A stretch of 64,000 nucleotides of DNA from Leptospira gomenensis (GCF_004770155.1 NZ_RQFA01000066.1:244665-308664), one strand, 5' to 3'; counted from the first letter of the stretch, positions 1-22,785 are shown. The notes: generated by a model not told the origin, from the sequence alone. Translations and numbers: made by a program.

Positions 1-764
1 GGCGGCTGAGGAAACTTCAACCAGACCGTCCCCGTTTCTCCCGGATCTTGTACGTTTTCCAGTTTGAACTTTCTCAGGACCTCAATCCGTTTGTCCAGAT
101 TCAAAATAGAACTTTTGGATTCCAGACTCGTCTCCATCGGGTAGTCAAACATTACCTGCGGATTTTTTCCCAACGCTTCGGCCATTTCTTCCGTTTGTCC
201 AGGTTTGTAATCCACGAAGAAAATATCGAACATCAGTTGGTTGGATGTGTTTTTGAATATGTCTATTATATTTGCATAATATTTCCAAGGCAATGGCCAA
301 CGTCCTTGGAGTTTTTCTAAAGAAGTCGTTGTGATTCCTATGATCTGGATATCCTGCCTCGCCCCGGGAGGAGGATTGTATCTCGTATATTCGATCGTCC
401 CTTCCTCGGATTCCTTTTCGCTTTTGTTGATCCCCCCTCTCAAGAGAGTGAATCTCCAAGACACGGAAGATTCCTCCAAATCCGCAAGCGGAGTGAATAT
501 CTGATAGAGAAAAAACATTACGAGCGATACTACGATCGCCAACCATACGCTCCCCGATTTTTGTTTATCCGCAGTGACCGACGAAATGAACCTATAGATC
601 GGATACGCGGATAACAAAAGTGCGAAAAATCCTCCGATCAATAATTCGGTCAGTTGCGTGATTTTCGGGAAAAACGCAGTGATCGATATCGATACGATCC
701 CCGCGAACCCCAATACTAAAAATACGATGTTGAAGGGAGTGATTTTATTCTTTGTCTCGCTCAT
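1..764 (-). CDS. CHASE2-domain membrane protein, probable nucleotide cyclase (3' end outside window)
   Basis: Open frame read leftward from an ATG at 764, preceded by a good GGAGG ribosome binding site, and running off the window start; 254 codons are visible. The N-terminus has three hydrophobic segments (about residues 13-32, 40-59 and 73-93), then an extracytoplasmic part with the CHASE2-like signature LQGRWPLPWKYYANIIDIF followed by FDIFFVDYKPGQ. In Leptospira, CHASE2 sensors are usually joined to a C-terminal class III adenylate/guanylate cyclase domain; that part is not visible, so the cyclase function is inferred. Divergent from the DUF1564 gene at 915. A CHASE2 histidine kinase is the alternative. 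Confidence 0.7.
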   Translation of the reverse strand, partial: MSETKNKITPFNIVFLVLGFAGIVSISITAFFPKITQLTELLIGGFFALLLSAYPIYRFISSVTADKQKSGSVWLAIVVSLVMFFLYQIFTPLADLEESSVSWRFTLLRGGINKSEKESEEGTIEYTRYNPPPGARQDIQIIGITTTSLEKLQGRWPLPWKYYANIIDIFKNTSNQLMFDIFFVDYKPGQTEEMAEALGKNPQVMFDYPMETSLESKSSILNLDKRIEVLRKFKLENVQDPGETGTVWLKFPQP

Positions 765-914
765 TGCGTTCCTCCGTCGGAGATCGGGGAACAGTATCCA
801 ATCGCTTCAAGATTCGTCAATATTTTACAGGGACTTAGCTCCGTTCTTGTGCCCTCTAGTTCACTTTTTCTCATTTTTTGTTCCGCTCGGCTTTGTTCCG
901 GAACCGTTCTCGTT

Positions 915-1385
915 ATGAGATACCATGTTCTGAAATCCGGATTTCATCTCTGTAAAGTGCGTTCTAAAGGAAATCTTTGTTCTTTTTTGATACCGGAGGA
1001 ACTGGTGGCGCAGTTTAGACTTCGTCCGAAACTGCTCCGTAAAACCCTGCACGATCTTTTGTCTCAGTGGGATGAAGCTTTGATTCGAAAGCGTTTTTTG
1101 GGAAAAAGATCTGTTTATGCTAAGTATCAGGAAAAGGATCTCAACTTACAGAAGATGAATTTCCGTCCTTTTGAGAAAGATTGGTGTAAATTGGGGATTT
1201 TGGCTTGGGGATTGGGAATATCGAGATGCCTTTTGTTTTCTTTGCTATTGTCATGGAGCCGGACGAGCAAAACTTCTAGGAAAATCAATGGAGCTCCAAC
1301 AATATTGCATCTTACAAGAGAATACTCCTGTAACAAAAAACTTCTCAAAAGCCAAATCACCCTTAGAAGAGCCCATCCGCACTGA
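915..1385 (+). CDS. DUF1564 family protein
   Basis: 156 codons from the ATG at 915; a GTG at 849 would give a longer form without better support, and neither has a convincing ribosome binding site. The protein reads LCSFLIPEELVAQF near the N-terminus, then KYQEKDLNLQKMNFRPFEKD and GILAWGLGISRCLLFSLLL. This order (LIPEE, YQ..L.LQ..NFRP..DW..LG..A...G.SRC.LF..LL) is what I know from DUF1564 proteins, a family amplified in Leptospira and of unknown function; the basic, helical build suggests a small DNA-binding protein, which is inference. The last 40 residues are less typical and could include a small frameshift. Convergent with trpA, whose end is 36 bases away. Confidence 0.65.
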   Translation: MRYHVLKSGFHLCKVRSKGNLCSFLIPEELVAQFRLRPKLLRKTLHDLLSQWDEALIRKRFLGKRSVYAKYQEKDLNLQKMNFRPFEKDWCKLGILAWGLGISRCLLFSLLLSWSRTSKTSRKINGAPTILHLTREYSCNKKLLKSQITLRRAHPH

Positions 1386-1420
1386 CCCGAGCTCCCCGTT
1401 TTCCCCATTCACTCCCGCAC

Positions 1421-2211
1421 TCATCGCATCGCGGAACGAATCCCGGATGCGAACGCCAAAAGTGCGCTCGCACACAAATCGCGATCACTCCCCTTTTCTT
1501 CGATGATTTTCTGGACCGCGGAACCGATAATCACCCCGTCCGCGTACTCCGAAATCGTCCGAGCCTGGTCCACGGAGGAAATACCGAAGCCGGCACAAAC
1601 GGGAAGACCGACCTGATTTCGAACAGAACGGATTCTATCTTCAAGACCGTCGGCAAGAGCGCGACGTTCTCCCGTCACACCGTAGGAAGTAACGTAATAG
1701 ATAAAACCGGAGGCCAAAGATTTCATGGAACGAATCCGAACTTCCGTCGTGGCGGGAGTCACGAGATGGATGAAATCGATTTTTCTTTTTTTCAACTGGG
1801 AAAAAAACTCCTCCGCTTCAGGAGTATCATACGGAAGATCCGGAATGATCAAACCTTGGATACCGGAGTTCTTAGCCGTTTCCGCAAAGGCTTCAAGTCC
1901 CATAGAATACAACGGATTAAAATACGTAAGATAAACGAGAGGAGTTTGCGGATGAAGTTTATGAATCTCCGCGGTGATTTCGAGAATCTTCTTCATCGAA
2001 AACGGATGCGACAAGGCGCGTTTGAAAGCCTTCTGGATGACGGGTCCGTCCGCGACAGGGTCGGTAAACGGAATCCCTAATTCCAAAATTCCTGCGCCGC
2101 CGCGAATGAGCGCGTCCGCCCAGACCACTGAGGATTCGTAATCCGGATCACCCAGAGAAATGTAAGGAATAAAAACGCTCTTATCGGAGGAGAAAGCGGA
2201 AGAGATCGAGT

Positions 2212-2215
<4 letters not shown>
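1421..2215 (-). CDS. trpA: Tryptophan synthase alpha subunit
   Basis: 264 residues, normal family length. TrpA cleaves indole-3-glycerol phosphate to indole and glyceraldehyde 3-phosphate and passes indole to TrpB in the alpha2-beta2 complex. The catalytic acids are in the segment ILELGIPFTDPVADGPVIQ (Glu45 and Asp56, matching E. coli Glu49 and Asp60), and the phosphate-site loops (VCAGFGIS, DGVIIGSAV) are present. Its ATG overlaps the trpB stop by four bases, so the two are translationally coupled. It is the last gene of a 19-gene leftward run; no trpC, trpD, trpE or trpF lies nearby. Confidence 0.97.
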
Positions 2216-3420
<1,205 letters not shown>

Positions 3421-3421
3421 A

Positions 3422-5152
<1,731 letters not shown>

Positions 5153-5156
5153 GCGT

Positions 5157-6878
<1,722 letters not shown>

Positions 6879-6885
<7 letters not shown>

Positions 6886-8048
6886 GAGGATACAACCTTC
6901 CTTATTTTGAAATTTCGGACGGTTTCGCGGGCGATCCGATCCGCTTCCTCGTACCCTTCCAGGGACGAAGGACTTTCGATCGGAATTTCGTCTAACGCGG
7001 CCGAGATATAATCCGGAATTTCCGCGAAACGGATTCGATCTTTTAAAAACAAATCAACGGCGGCTTCGTTGGCGGCGTTAAAAATGCAAGGAGCCGTACC
7101 CCCCGCTTTTCCCGCTTCGAACGCCAACTTTAAACCGGGAAAACGGACGAGATCCGGCTCCCGAAACTCCAACTTTCCCCAATCTTTCGCGGAATAAGAC
7201 CGAAGATTTTTCGGAACCGGTTCCGGATAAAAAAGAGAATGTGCGATCGGAAAAATCATATCGGGATAAGAAGCGTATACGAACGAAGCTCCGTCCTTGA
7301 GTTCGACAATCCCGTGGGCGACGCTCTGCGGATGGATCACAACTCCGATCTTTTCGTACGGAACTCCGAATAGAAAATGGGCTTCGATGACTTCGAGACC
7401 CTTGTTGATCATCCCGTTGGAATCGACCGTGATCTTCGGTCCCATGTTCCAAGTCGGATGATGAAGCGCCTGTTCCTTTGTGACGTGCGCGAGCTGCTCT
7501 ACGGAAAAATCGCGGAACGAACCTCCCGACGCCGTGAGAATGATTTTTTCCAGTGCGTTTTTGTTTACGGATTCGAGAAGTTGAAAAAGGGCGTTGTGTT
7601 CCGAATCGACCGGAACCACCGTCGTCTTGTGTTTTGCGATCAGTGAATTGATGAGGGGTCCCGATGTGACTAACGTTTCTTTATTAGCGATTCCTAATCT
7701 TTTTCCCGCGGTGATCGCGGCGATCGTAGGTCGCAAACCGACCGAACCGACGATGGCGGTGATCACGATCCCTACTTCCGGCTGGCGCACGATTTCGGAA
7801 AGACCCGATTCTCCGTACAGGATTTGTGTTTTGCCGATTTTATTTCCGAGGACGGACTTGTCCGCGTTCGTGTCGCTTACGCAGATAAAGTCGGGTGAAA
7901 ATTCCTTTTGAATCGAGAGAGCCTTATCTAGATTCGAATGAACACTGAACGAATGAAGTTTGAATTCCTCCGGGAAAGCGCGTAGAACTTTCAGAGTCGA
8001 TTCCCCAACGGAACCGGACGCGCCCAGAAGACAAACGTAAGTCGCCAT
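6879..8048 (-). CDS. dxr: 1-deoxy-D-xylulose 5-phosphate reductoisomerase
   Basis: 389 residues from the ATG at 8048, five bases after the cdsA stop; the frame is open further upstream but that part overlaps cdsA and is not homologous. Second enzyme of the MEP isoprenoid pathway, NADPH-dependent conversion of DXP to MEP. NADPH-binding [13 protein letters not shown] is at the N-terminus; metal and substrate residues are in [10 protein letters not shown] and ASGGSFRD, and the segment [20 protein letters not shown] is typical. ispG, another enzyme of the same pathway, lies at 46559. The product feeds undecaprenyl synthesis by uppS in the same operon. Confidence 0.97.
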
Positions 8049-8053
8049 ACAGG

Positions 8054-8960
8054 TTAGACTTGGAACCCGAGATTCCCCTTGATTTGGAGATAATAATATA
8101 AAACGGGAATGGTGATCAAAAGGGCGTCGGCGAGATCGAGCATTCCGCCGTGACCCGGAATCAGAGAACCGGAATCTTTGATCTTGGCGTCCCGTTTCAT
8201 CGCGGATTCCAGGAGATCTCCGATCACACTCACGAGGGAAAGAATCGCGGAAATTAAAAACACTTCCCAACCTCGTACGGAGGCGGAGGTTCCTGTCGTG
8301 TTTTCCCAAATCAGGTTGAAAAGAAACACGGAAGCGATCGCGGTGACGATTCCAGTCGCGTATCCTTCCCAGGTTTTTTTAGGAGAAATAGCGAGACCGG
8401 CCGGATGTCTTCCGAACCATCTTCCTCCGAAATACGCTCCTGCATCGGTGAGAAACGTAATCACGGATACGAGAATGATGTAATAGATTCCCTGTCCCAT
8501 CCCGAGAAGAAGCAACAAATGACCGAGAGGAACCGCGGTGTAAAACACTCCGAGAAACGTCGAAGCCACGGAAAAGATGGCTCCGTCTAACGGGCGTCTG
8601 GTGATCTGCAGAGTAAACGTTACGATAAACAGAAGTAGAAACGCGGCGGGAACCGGATCGAACGGAGGAATGAAATATCGGATGTATTGTTGAAAAAACA
8701 ACGGAGCTTCGAACTTATTCTGGGCGCCGATAAAACGGAAATAATAAAACGAAAGAATGAGGAACATAAAAAAAGTTCCGGTGCCGCGAAACGGCCTTCC
8801 GTCCTCTCCTCGATCGGAAAGATTATAGAATTCCTTGATCCCGATATAACCGCCCGCGAGTAAAACGAGATACGTCTGCAGATAATAAAAACCCGCATAG
8901 AATATCATAAAAAGATAAATTACTACGAGCACCGCAGCGGAAGCGAGTCTTTTGGAAGTT

Positions 8961-8968
<8 letters not shown>
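8054..8968 (-). CDS. cdsA: Phosphatidate cytidylyltransferase (CDP-diglyceride synthase)
   Basis: 304 residues with about eight membrane helices. Makes CDP-diacylglycerol from CTP and phosphatidic acid for phospholipid synthesis. The CTP_transf_1 family signature is complete: [16 protein letters not shown], then ISPKKTWEG, then [20 protein letters not shown] with the terminal [11 protein letters not shown]. The ATG at 8968 lies inside the uppS end (eight-base overlap), and dxr starts five bases after its stop. The uppS-cdsA-dxr-rseP order is widely conserved in bacteria and links carrier lipid and phospholipid supply. Confidence 0.96.
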
Positions 8969-10978
<2,010 letters not shown>

Positions 10979-10981
10979 AAC

Positions 10982-11578
<597 letters not shown>

Positions 11579-11591
11579 TGCTAAGAATCCC

Positions 11592-12749
<1,158 letters not shown>

Positions 12750-12771
12750 TTTTTACGGAGGAAAACGTGGG

Positions 12772-13759
<988 letters not shown>

Positions 13760-13763
<4 letters not shown>

Positions 13764-14817
13764 TCCTCTTCCAAAAGCTCCGGATTGGAATCAGGTTCGA
13801 TCGTATTCTCCTCTTCCGTGCCGTCGTTTTTTTCATCCGTTCCGGAAGAATGAGGATCCGATTTGATCTTATAAAGAATCGAAATCCGATCCGGAAAAAC
13901 TCCCAAAACCTCGACCGCTTTTAACGAAGCCGTCTTGTTCAATTTGATCTTTGCGAAAACCGGCTTATTGTCCGGAAGAATTTTCTTGGTCTTAGGATCG
14001 TATTTATGGGAACAGACCACACTCGCCGAAAGTCCTTTGATGACCTGAATACTTTTGAGGGGAGTTTTGGATTGAAGTTTCACCGAAACCTCGGGTTCGG
14101 AGAATTCCGCCTCCAGATTTTTATCCAAGGTTTGGCACTTGATCGGAATTCCGAGAAGAAGAGTCTCCCCCGCGTTAGACGCGCTTGCAAATATGTTCAC
14201 TCGAACCGTGACTTCCTTGACGTTGTCTCGGACTTTCACCGTCGCGGGAAACTCCGGAAGTTTGTGTTTGAACGTAAAAGATTCGGTTTTGTCCTTTAGG
14301 GAAATCGGAGGAATCGAAATTCTTCCCAAACCTTCCAAAACTCCCGGAGGACCGCTGACGTAAACGGCGCTCGGAGAAACGAAATGATTGGTTTTCACGT
14401 AATTCTGCGGAAGATCTCCGGTAAACTTTACGTCGATCGGAAGCGATTTTCCGGAGGTGGATTCCACGTTCACTTTGATTTTGTCCTTGAGACGAGTGAT
14501 CCGAAGTCCCGCCGGTGCTCCGGAAATCCGATACACGGAAACCATATTTTCGCCCGGTTTCAATTCGGATGAATTGATATGCGCCTTCATAAACTGGGAA
14601 TAGTAGTTCACGTATTCGCGAACTCCTTCCACCTTGACCGGCACGGTTTTATCCGAGGTTTTAGATACGGTCAAAGAACCGCCTAACTTGGGATATTCGA
14701 TCGGGATATGGATTTCTTTGACGAGTATTTTAGAATTTTGTAAATTAATATAGAAGACTACTGCGAGAATCAAGGACCCGAGTTTCGCCTGCCAATTATT
14801 AATAAGACGGCGGAACA

Positions 14818-14821
<4 letters not shown>
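13760..14821 (-). CDS. cdaR: YbbR-domain protein, probable CdaR regulator of c-di-AMP synthesis
   Basis: 353 residues. One N-terminal membrane anchor (about residues 14-30, [17 protein letters not shown]) is followed by extracytoplasmic YbbR-type repeats, seen as recurring beta segments such as [27 protein letters not shown] and [11 protein letters not shown]. The C-terminal 30 residues are acidic and low-complexity. In Firmicutes YbbR/CdaR binds and modulates the diadenylate cyclase CdaA encoded just upstream. Here the two genes also overlap by four bases, supporting the same partnership. Confidence 0.85.
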
Positions 14822-15636
<815 letters not shown>

Positions 15637-15652
15637 ACCGCGAACCTCCGAT

Positions 15653-16486
15653 TCACAAACCTAAAACCGCGAACATATCGTACAAACCGGGTTTGCGTCC
15701 CGCCAGAAACTCGGCCGCGTGCACCGCTCCGACCGCGAACGTTTTACGATCCTGGGCCTTGTGTGTGATTTCGATCCGTTCCTCGGGAGTGAAAAAATAA
15801 ACCGTATGATCCCCGATCACTTCTCCCGCACGCAGAGTGTGGATTCCGATTTCCTTGGGATCCCTTTCTTTCAGAATTCCGTGTCTTCCGTGAACGACGT
15901 TTTTTTCGTTTCTACCCAGAGTTTCCAAAAGGATGTTTTTCAGTTTTTCCGCGGTTCCGGAAGGAGCGTCCTTTTTATGACGATGATGGATGTCCTGGAT
16001 TTCGATGTCGGAGATTTCCCCCATAACCTTAGCCGCGATTTCGGTTAACTTGAAAAGTAGGTTCACACCGATCGACATATTGGGAGAATACACGATCGCG
16101 ATATCCCTCGCCGCGATCCGAAGGGATTCCTTTTGGATTTCGGTCAAACCCGTAGTTCCCACTACGACCGGTTTTTTGTGCGTTAGACACGCTTGAACGG
16201 TGGTTTCCAAATTTTGGTGCGTGCTGAAGTCGATGACACAATCCGCCGCGGCGACCGCCGCTTCTATGTCCGAGGAAAAATTCACTCCGTTCTGTTTTAC
16301 GCCGGAATGAAGCCCCGAATCCATTCCCAAAAAAACGGAACCTCCGCTGACCACCGAAGCCGAAAGCGTCGATCTGGAAGAGGCGGACAGAACCGAGATG
16401 ATGGCCCTTCCCATTCTTCCCGAACCGCCGATTAGGGCGATTTGGGTCGTTCGATTTTTGGATCCGCCGGAGTTCGGAGAAGTCAT
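15653..16486 (-). CDS. dapB: 4-hydroxy-tetrahydrodipicolinate reductase
   Basis: 277 residues. Reduces HTPA with NAD(P)H in lysine and meso-diaminopimelate synthesis. The nucleotide loop is [12 protein letters not shown] (starting near residue 18) and the catalytic segment reads [18 protein letters not shown]. The usual GTTG loop (VVVGTTGL) is also present. Starts four bases after the dapA stop, so the two consecutive enzymes of the pathway are co-transcribed. Confidence 0.96.
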   Translation of the reverse strand: MTSPNSGGSKNRTTQIALIGGSGRMGRAIISVLSASSRSTLSASVVSGGSVFLGMDSGLHSGVKQNGVNFSSDIEAAVAAADCVIDFSTHQNLETTVQACLTHKKPVVVGTTGLTEIQKESLRIAARDIAIVYSPNMSIGVNLLFKLTEIAAKVMGEISDIEIQDIHHRHKKDAPSGTAEKLKNILLETLGRNEKNVVHGRHGILKERDPKEIGIHTLRAGEVIGDHTVYFFTPEERIEITHKAQDRKTFAVGAVHAAEFLAGRKPGLYDMFAVLGL

Positions 16487-16490
16487 TTCC

Positions 16491-18513
<2,023 letters not shown>

Positions 18514-18834
18514 GATCGGAGGAATCCCTTGGCTCAAAGTCGTCTTTTTCAAGGATCCAAGCCGCTCGCTCCCGCCCTGCGGATTTCCACCGATTTCCAT
18601 TTCGCTTTTGCGAGTGATTTTGTTTGGTTCGCGGTAATTGTGTGCCGCCTTCCTTGGTCAGTCATCTTTTAGGATGAATTGCATTCTATAACTATCTTTA
18701 TGTCGAAACGCAGCGAGATCTCTTTGGCTATAAATCATTTTATTTTGCCATAAAATCTTTTCGACACGAATATTTGGGATATCAAAATATCCCATTTTGG
18801 TATATTCCGTTTCGGGATTTACTATGGATCCGTT
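18514..18834. promoter_or_regulatory. Intergenic region with candidate operators upstream of the XRE gene
   Basis: No coding frame is convincing here. Its right half is AT-rich and holds a perfect inverted repeat GGGATAT (18776-18782) CAAA ATATCCC (18787-18793), 42 bases before the XRE start; this is a good candidate for an autoregulatory operator. A second pair, TGTCGAAA (18701-18708) and TTTTCGACA (18758-18766), is spaced 49 bases apart. No terminator for the preceding gene is clear. Binding by the neighbouring regulator is inference. Confidence 0.4.
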
Positions 18835-19143
18835 TTGTTCAAGTCCTTACATTCTAAAGAAGCCAAAATTTTCTGTAAAAATTTGATTTTTGCCAGAAAG
18901 GAAGCCGGCCTTACGCAAGCTCAACTCGCCAAACTTTTGGGAGAACCGCAGTCTTATATTTCTAAAATCGAATCCGGGGAACGCAGACTGGATGTCATCG
19001 AGTTTTGGAGGTTCTTTAAGATTCTTCGGAGGCCGTATGAATTTTACTTTCAGTTTGAGGAAAAATCCGAAAGCGGTGAAAAGAAAATCAAAACTCTCAA
19101 GGCCGCCAGCGCGAAACGGAAAAAAAAGAAATCCAGGGGTTGA
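18835..19143 (+). CDS. Small XRE-type helix-turn-helix regulator
   Basis: 102 residues from a TTG; no ATG is available in frame and only a weak GGA lies six bases upstream, so the start is uncertain. The helix-turn-helix reads [20 protein letters not shown] followed by [20 protein letters not shown], a textbook XRE/Cro-CI match. The C-terminal 25 residues are very Lys/Arg/Ser-rich. No toxin gene adjoins it, so it is an orphan regulator, possibly a relic of a toxin-antitoxin or phage module. A 64-bp tandem repeat follows. Confidence 0.85.
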   Translation: MFKSLHSKEAKIFCKNLIFARKEAGLTQAQLAKLLGEPQSYISKIESGERRLDVIEFWRFFKILRRPYEFYFQFEEKSESGEKKIKTLKAASAKRKKKKSRG

Positions 19144-19250
19144 TGTGCGGAAAGTCCCGGGTTGCGTTGCGGCCGGATTGATCGGAAAAGAAAATTAAAA
19201 TTTTTGTTTCAGCTGTTTTTAGGTGCGGGGATTCTTTGCTGCACACGCAA

Positions 19251-19416
19251 GTTCCGTGTGAGTTCCCGCAAAAGTTCGTCGGAACAACAAAAGTTCACCG
19301 CAAACACAACGTGAGTTCCGTGTGAGTTCCCGCAAAAGTTCGTCGGAACAACAAAAGTTCACCGCAAACACAACGCGAGTTCCGTGTGAGTTCCCACAAA
19401 AGTTCGTCGGAACAAC
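19251..19416. repeat. 64-bp tandem repeat array (family A, 2.6 copies)
   Basis: Units begin at 19251, 19315 and 19379 (exact period 64) and differ by only a few bases. Each has the core GTGTGAGTTCCCGCAAAA (copy 3 has CCCACAAAA) and then the palindrome GTTC-GTCG-GAAC. The core is shared with the 53-bp family at 57.1 and 63.8 kb. It lies between the orphan XRE gene and the convergent TPR gene at 19435. The surrounding bases 19144-19250 and 19417-19434 hold nothing else recognisable. Confidence 0.9.
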
Positions 19417-19434
19417 CGGCGCGCAGAAAACCGA

Positions 19435-19935
19435 TCAATTGTAACGAATATAAATCCGTTTCAAAGCCAAATTAGCCGGCGGATAATTCGGTTGAATTTG
19501 AATCGCCTTTTCATATTCTAAACGAGCGAGTTCAAAATGACCTAAAATCTCCAAACACGAAGCCGCGTTAAAATACGGATAAACGGGAACCTCATAACGA
19601 GACGCCGATTTTGCCCGTTCGAACCAAACCAACGCATCCTTATATTTTTTTTGCTGAAGGAGATAAACCCCGATATCATTGTAAGGATTCCCTAAGGAAG
19701 GATCCGTCTCGATGGCACGTTTGCAAAACTCGATCGCGCGGTCCAGTTTCCCGGCCAAAGAATAGGACCAACCCAAAAACGTCCAAGCCTCGGCAGTAGG
19801 TTTAGCGGCCAAGGATTTACGATAGTGCATGGAAGCGAGTTTAAGATTTCCTTTGGTCTGATATTCGTAAGCGATCAAAAAATGCCGCTTCGCCTCTTCC
19901 GATTCACCGAACGATTGAAGATAGATTGGATTCAT
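19435..19935 (-). CDS. Tetratricopeptide-repeat protein
   Basis: 166 residues made of about four TPR units: for example [60 protein letters not shown] and [20 protein letters not shown], each with the small-residue/aromatic spacing of the family. No signal peptide, so probably a cytoplasmic scaffold with unknown partner. Last gene of a leftward set with the membrane protein gene 21 bases upstream and pdxA beyond it. Confidence 0.88.
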   Translation of the reverse strand: MNPIYLQSFGESEEAKRHFLIAYEYQTKGNLKLASMHYRKSLAAKPTAEAWTFLGWSYSLAGKLDRAIEFCKRAIETDPSLGNPYNDIGVYLLQQKKYKDALVWFERAKSASRYEVPVYPYFNAASCLEILGHFELARLEYEKAIQIQPNYPPANLALKRIYIRYN

Positions 19936-19956
19936 GTTTTAAAAATTAGACTGGAA

Positions 19957-20400
19957 TCAGTTCTGCGAAAATTTCAAGAATTTCAAAAATGCCCCGTTTA
20001 AAAAGCCGTCCACTTCCGCGGAAAAATTGGTGTAAAGGATCAAACCTCCCCAATACATCAGACTGAACGCGACCAAAGCCTTGGCCAAAGATCGGCTCGT
20101 TTGTGGAGAAGCGGAATAAAAAATCCGCACCAAAGCGACCGGCCACAGAAAAAAAAGAAAAAAGTAAGTTCCCTTTCCCAAACCGTAGATCCAGGAAAGA
20201 ATTTCCACCGGATAACTATTGGAGAGACGTTCGTAACTCGACCTCAATTCCGGAAAATACTGAAAGAAATAAAAGATAAAGACGAAAACGAAAATGATCT
20301 TCCAAACAAACTCGAAGTCGGATCGGAATAAAACCAAGGTAAGGCCACAAAACCAAAACAGGAAAACCGGAAATACGATTTGTTCTAAAAGTCCAGGCAT
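19957..20400 (-). CDS. Uncharacterised inner-membrane protein
   Basis: 147 residues with four predicted membrane helices (about residues 8-25, 30-47, 73-92 and 105-123) and very few charged residues outside the loop [11 protein letters not shown] do not recognise the family. It starts 32 bases after pdxA and ends 21 bases before the TPR gene, so it is probably co-transcribed with both. Codon use is like its neighbours. Confidence 0.75.
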   Translation of the reverse strand: MPGLLEQIVFPVFLFWFCGLTLVLFRSDFEFVWKIIFVFVFIFYFFQYFPELRSSYERLSNSYPVEILSWIYGLGKGTYFFLFFLWPVALVRIFYSASPQTSRSLAKALVAFSLMYWGGLILYTNFSAEVDGFLNGAFLKFLKFSQN

Positions 20401-20432
20401 ATTACCTCGTTTTTACGATTAACATCGACGGA

Positions 20433-21404
20433 TTACTTTGAAAACCCGGAACGTTTCCCGGTGATCCGAAGCAGACATTCTACGAAACTCGCCGAATCTG
20501 CAAGCCCTTTCCCGGCGATATCGAACGCAGTACCGTGATCCGGAGAGACCCTCGTGAAATCCAAACCGAGAGTGAGGTTCACCCCTTTTTTGCCTTCCCA
20601 CATCTTGAACGGAATCAGACCTTGATCGTGATAACAGGCCAGATGAAGACCGAATCGTTTTCTCGCGTCGTCGCCAAACATCGAATCGGCGGACAAAGGA
20701 CCTTCGACGCGCAAACCTTTCCGTTTCAAAAAACGAATCATGGGTTCCAGAATTTCTTTCTCCTCTTTACCCACCTTTCCCCCTTCGCCCGCATGCGGAT
20801 TGAGACCCAAAAACGCGATCGGTTTTTTAAGATCGATTTTTTTACAGGAAAGAATCGCTTCCGCTAAACTAGTAAGATCGATTTTTTTGAGGAACTCCGG
20901 AACACTCACCAAAGGCACGTGCGTCGTCAAAGGAAGAACCTGCAACTCCTTCCCCGACATAAGCATAAACGTTTTTTTACCGTAGGTCTCCGCCAAAAAT
21001 TCCGTATGACCTCGAAAGGAAGAAGCTCCGGACCGGATCACCCACTCCTTACTGAGAGGAAGAGTGACCAGATCCCCACCGTCCCTCTTTTGAAATTCCA
21101 CCGCGAGCGCAAGCGCGCCTAACGCAGATTTTCCGGAAACCGCGGACGGCTTCCCCGGTTTCAGAGAGAATATTTCCTTGCGGGAAAGCGAGCCGATCGG
21201 AATCGAATAAATCCCTTTTTTAGCGTCCGCGCCGTCATTTTCGTTCTTAAGAATCGAAATTTCCTTCGGCAACGGAAAACGCCCGGAATGAAAGTAAAGA
21301 ATCGGCCTGGCTTTGGAAATTTTTTTTAAAAGAGGAAGGGTTTGCGAGAAAAGTTCCGGACCGATTCCACAAGGATCGCCTTCTGTGATCAGGATCCGGT
21401 TCAC
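20433..21404 (-). CDS. pdxA: 4-hydroxythreonine-4-phosphate dehydrogenase
   Basis: 323 residues. NAD-dependent step of DXP-dependent pyridoxal phosphate synthesis. Family markers are [13 protein letters not shown] at the start, the metal-binding His in [24 protein letters not shown], and [15 protein letters not shown] with another metal His; the end reads [20 protein letters not shown] ([18 protein letters not shown]). PLP made by this pathway is the cofactor of TrpB. Located 45 bases after the bactofilin gene. Confidence 0.95.
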   Translation of the reverse strand: MNRILITEGDPCGIGPELFSQTLPLLKKISKARPILYFHSGRFPLPKEISILKNENDGADAKKGIYSIPIGSLSRKEIFSLKPGKPSAVSGKSALGALALAVEFQKRDGGDLVTLPLSKEWVIRSGASSFRGHTEFLAETYGKKTFMLMSGKELQVLPLTTHVPLVSVPEFLKKIDLTSLAEAILSCKKIDLKKPIAFLGLNPHAGEGGKVGKEEKEILEPMIRFLKRKGLRVEGPLSADSMFGDDARKRFGLHLACYHDQGLIPFKMWEGKKGVNLTLGLDFTRVSPDHGTAFDIAGKGLADSASFVECLLRITGKRSGFSK

Positions 21405-21449
21405 TTCTGTAAAAAAAGAACGCGACGCGAGTCCCGCGCCGCCGTCGTA

Positions 21450-21904
<455 letters not shown>

Positions 21905-21961
21905 CCTGTAAATGGTTTCCAGAAAGGAGTTAAATTCACTAAATATGCAGATCCCGTCCAA

Positions 21962-21995
21962 CGGAAAAGAATTTTTCAGGCATCGATCCTGAAAA
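21962..21995 (-). terminator. Rho-independent terminator of the 22015-22785 gene
   Basis: Read leftward, an eight-base stem TTTTCAGG / CCTGAAAA with loop ATCGATG (stem arms at 21988-21995 and 21973-21980) is followed by ATTCTTTTCC. It lies 20 bases after the stop codon of the leftward gene at 22015. Confidence 0.7.
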
Positions 21996-22014
21996 TTGCC
22001 GCAGAAACCGGACT

Positions 22015-22785
22015 TTAATTCCGGATATTGGGAACATTGATACGTTCGAGAGCCTCCGCGGTAAACTCCTGAAATTCCTTGAGTGCGTCCATGATGGATT
22101 TTCCTTCCAACTCCGTGGCGCGTTCGAACCTGGAATTAAAATGGATCGCGTCCTCCAAATTCATGATCACTCCACCGACTTCCTTGGCTTCGCGGATCAC
22201 CTTATTCAAAAACTCGTTGAATTTCACGAACATCTCGTAGGCCTCCGCGATAAAAATCCGGGTCTGTTTGTTTTTCATTCTGCTGAGCTGTTCTCGGAAT
22301 TCCTGTTTTTCGGCGGCGTGAAATTCCTCGATCGTTTCCGTAAGAACCTTGATGTTCCTCCGTATGTTTTCCATGTATTTGACCACGCCGTCTTTTTCGT
22401 TCGTATGCGAAAAATCGAAACGTACGTGTGTTTCGTTCAACACGGGGAGATATTCCCGGTCCATGACGTTGATCCAGGTTCCTATCTGATTGACTTCCGC
22501 GTCGTTCGAATTCGGTGAAATTTTCATCACGGGGTACTTCGCAAGAATCTGCCCCGACTCGTGCGGGTTTTCCTTATACCGTTTGATCTGTTCCGCTGCG
22601 ACGTCGAGGTTGTCCGGAATTCCTTCCGGAGAAATGTCCTTCATCTTCGTTCTGTATTTGTCCAGGTCCCGGGAAACTCGATACCGTTGTTCGTCGTTTT
22701 TGGAGGCTTTTGCGATCTTCTCCAGTTGATGGATCATCTTCTGGTATTTCTGCAATTCGAGAATCTGTTCGTGACTGATGGCCAT
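22015..22785 (-). CDS. Conserved helical protein, function unknown (probably spirochete-specific)
   Basis: 256 residues, soluble, predicted almost all helical with coiled-coil-like segments at the start (EQILELQKYQKMIHQLEKIA) and centre (YMENIRRNIKVLTETIEEFH). No catalytic motif, signal peptide or membrane segment is visible. The pattern resembles conserved spirochete proteins of unknown function, but I cannot name a family. It has its own terminator and stands 85 bases after the gene at 22871, so it is probably an independent unit. Confidence 0.8.
   Translation of the reverse strand: MAISHEQILELQKYQKMIHQLEKIAKASKNDEQRYRVSRDLDKYRTKMKDISPEGIPDNLDVAAEQIKRYKENPHESGQILAKYPVMKISPNSNDAEVNQIGTWINVMDREYLPVLNETHVRFDFSHTNEKDGVVKYMENIRRNIKVLTETIEEFHAAEKQEFREQLSRMKNKQTRIFIAEAYEMFVKFNEFLNKVIREAKEVGGVIMNLEDAIHFNSRFERATELEGKSIMDALKEFQEFTAEALERINVPNIRN

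Noticed and set aside
145..546. 133-codon leftward frame
   Set aside because: It overlaps the CHASE2 gene in another frame; the CHASE2 frame has a ribosome binding site and domain match.
19251..19416. CRISPR array
   Set aside because: Units are long (53-64 bp) and nearly identical throughout, with no unique spacers; there are no cas genes in the window. The same holds for the arrays at 42.9, 44.4, 57.1 and 63.8 kb.
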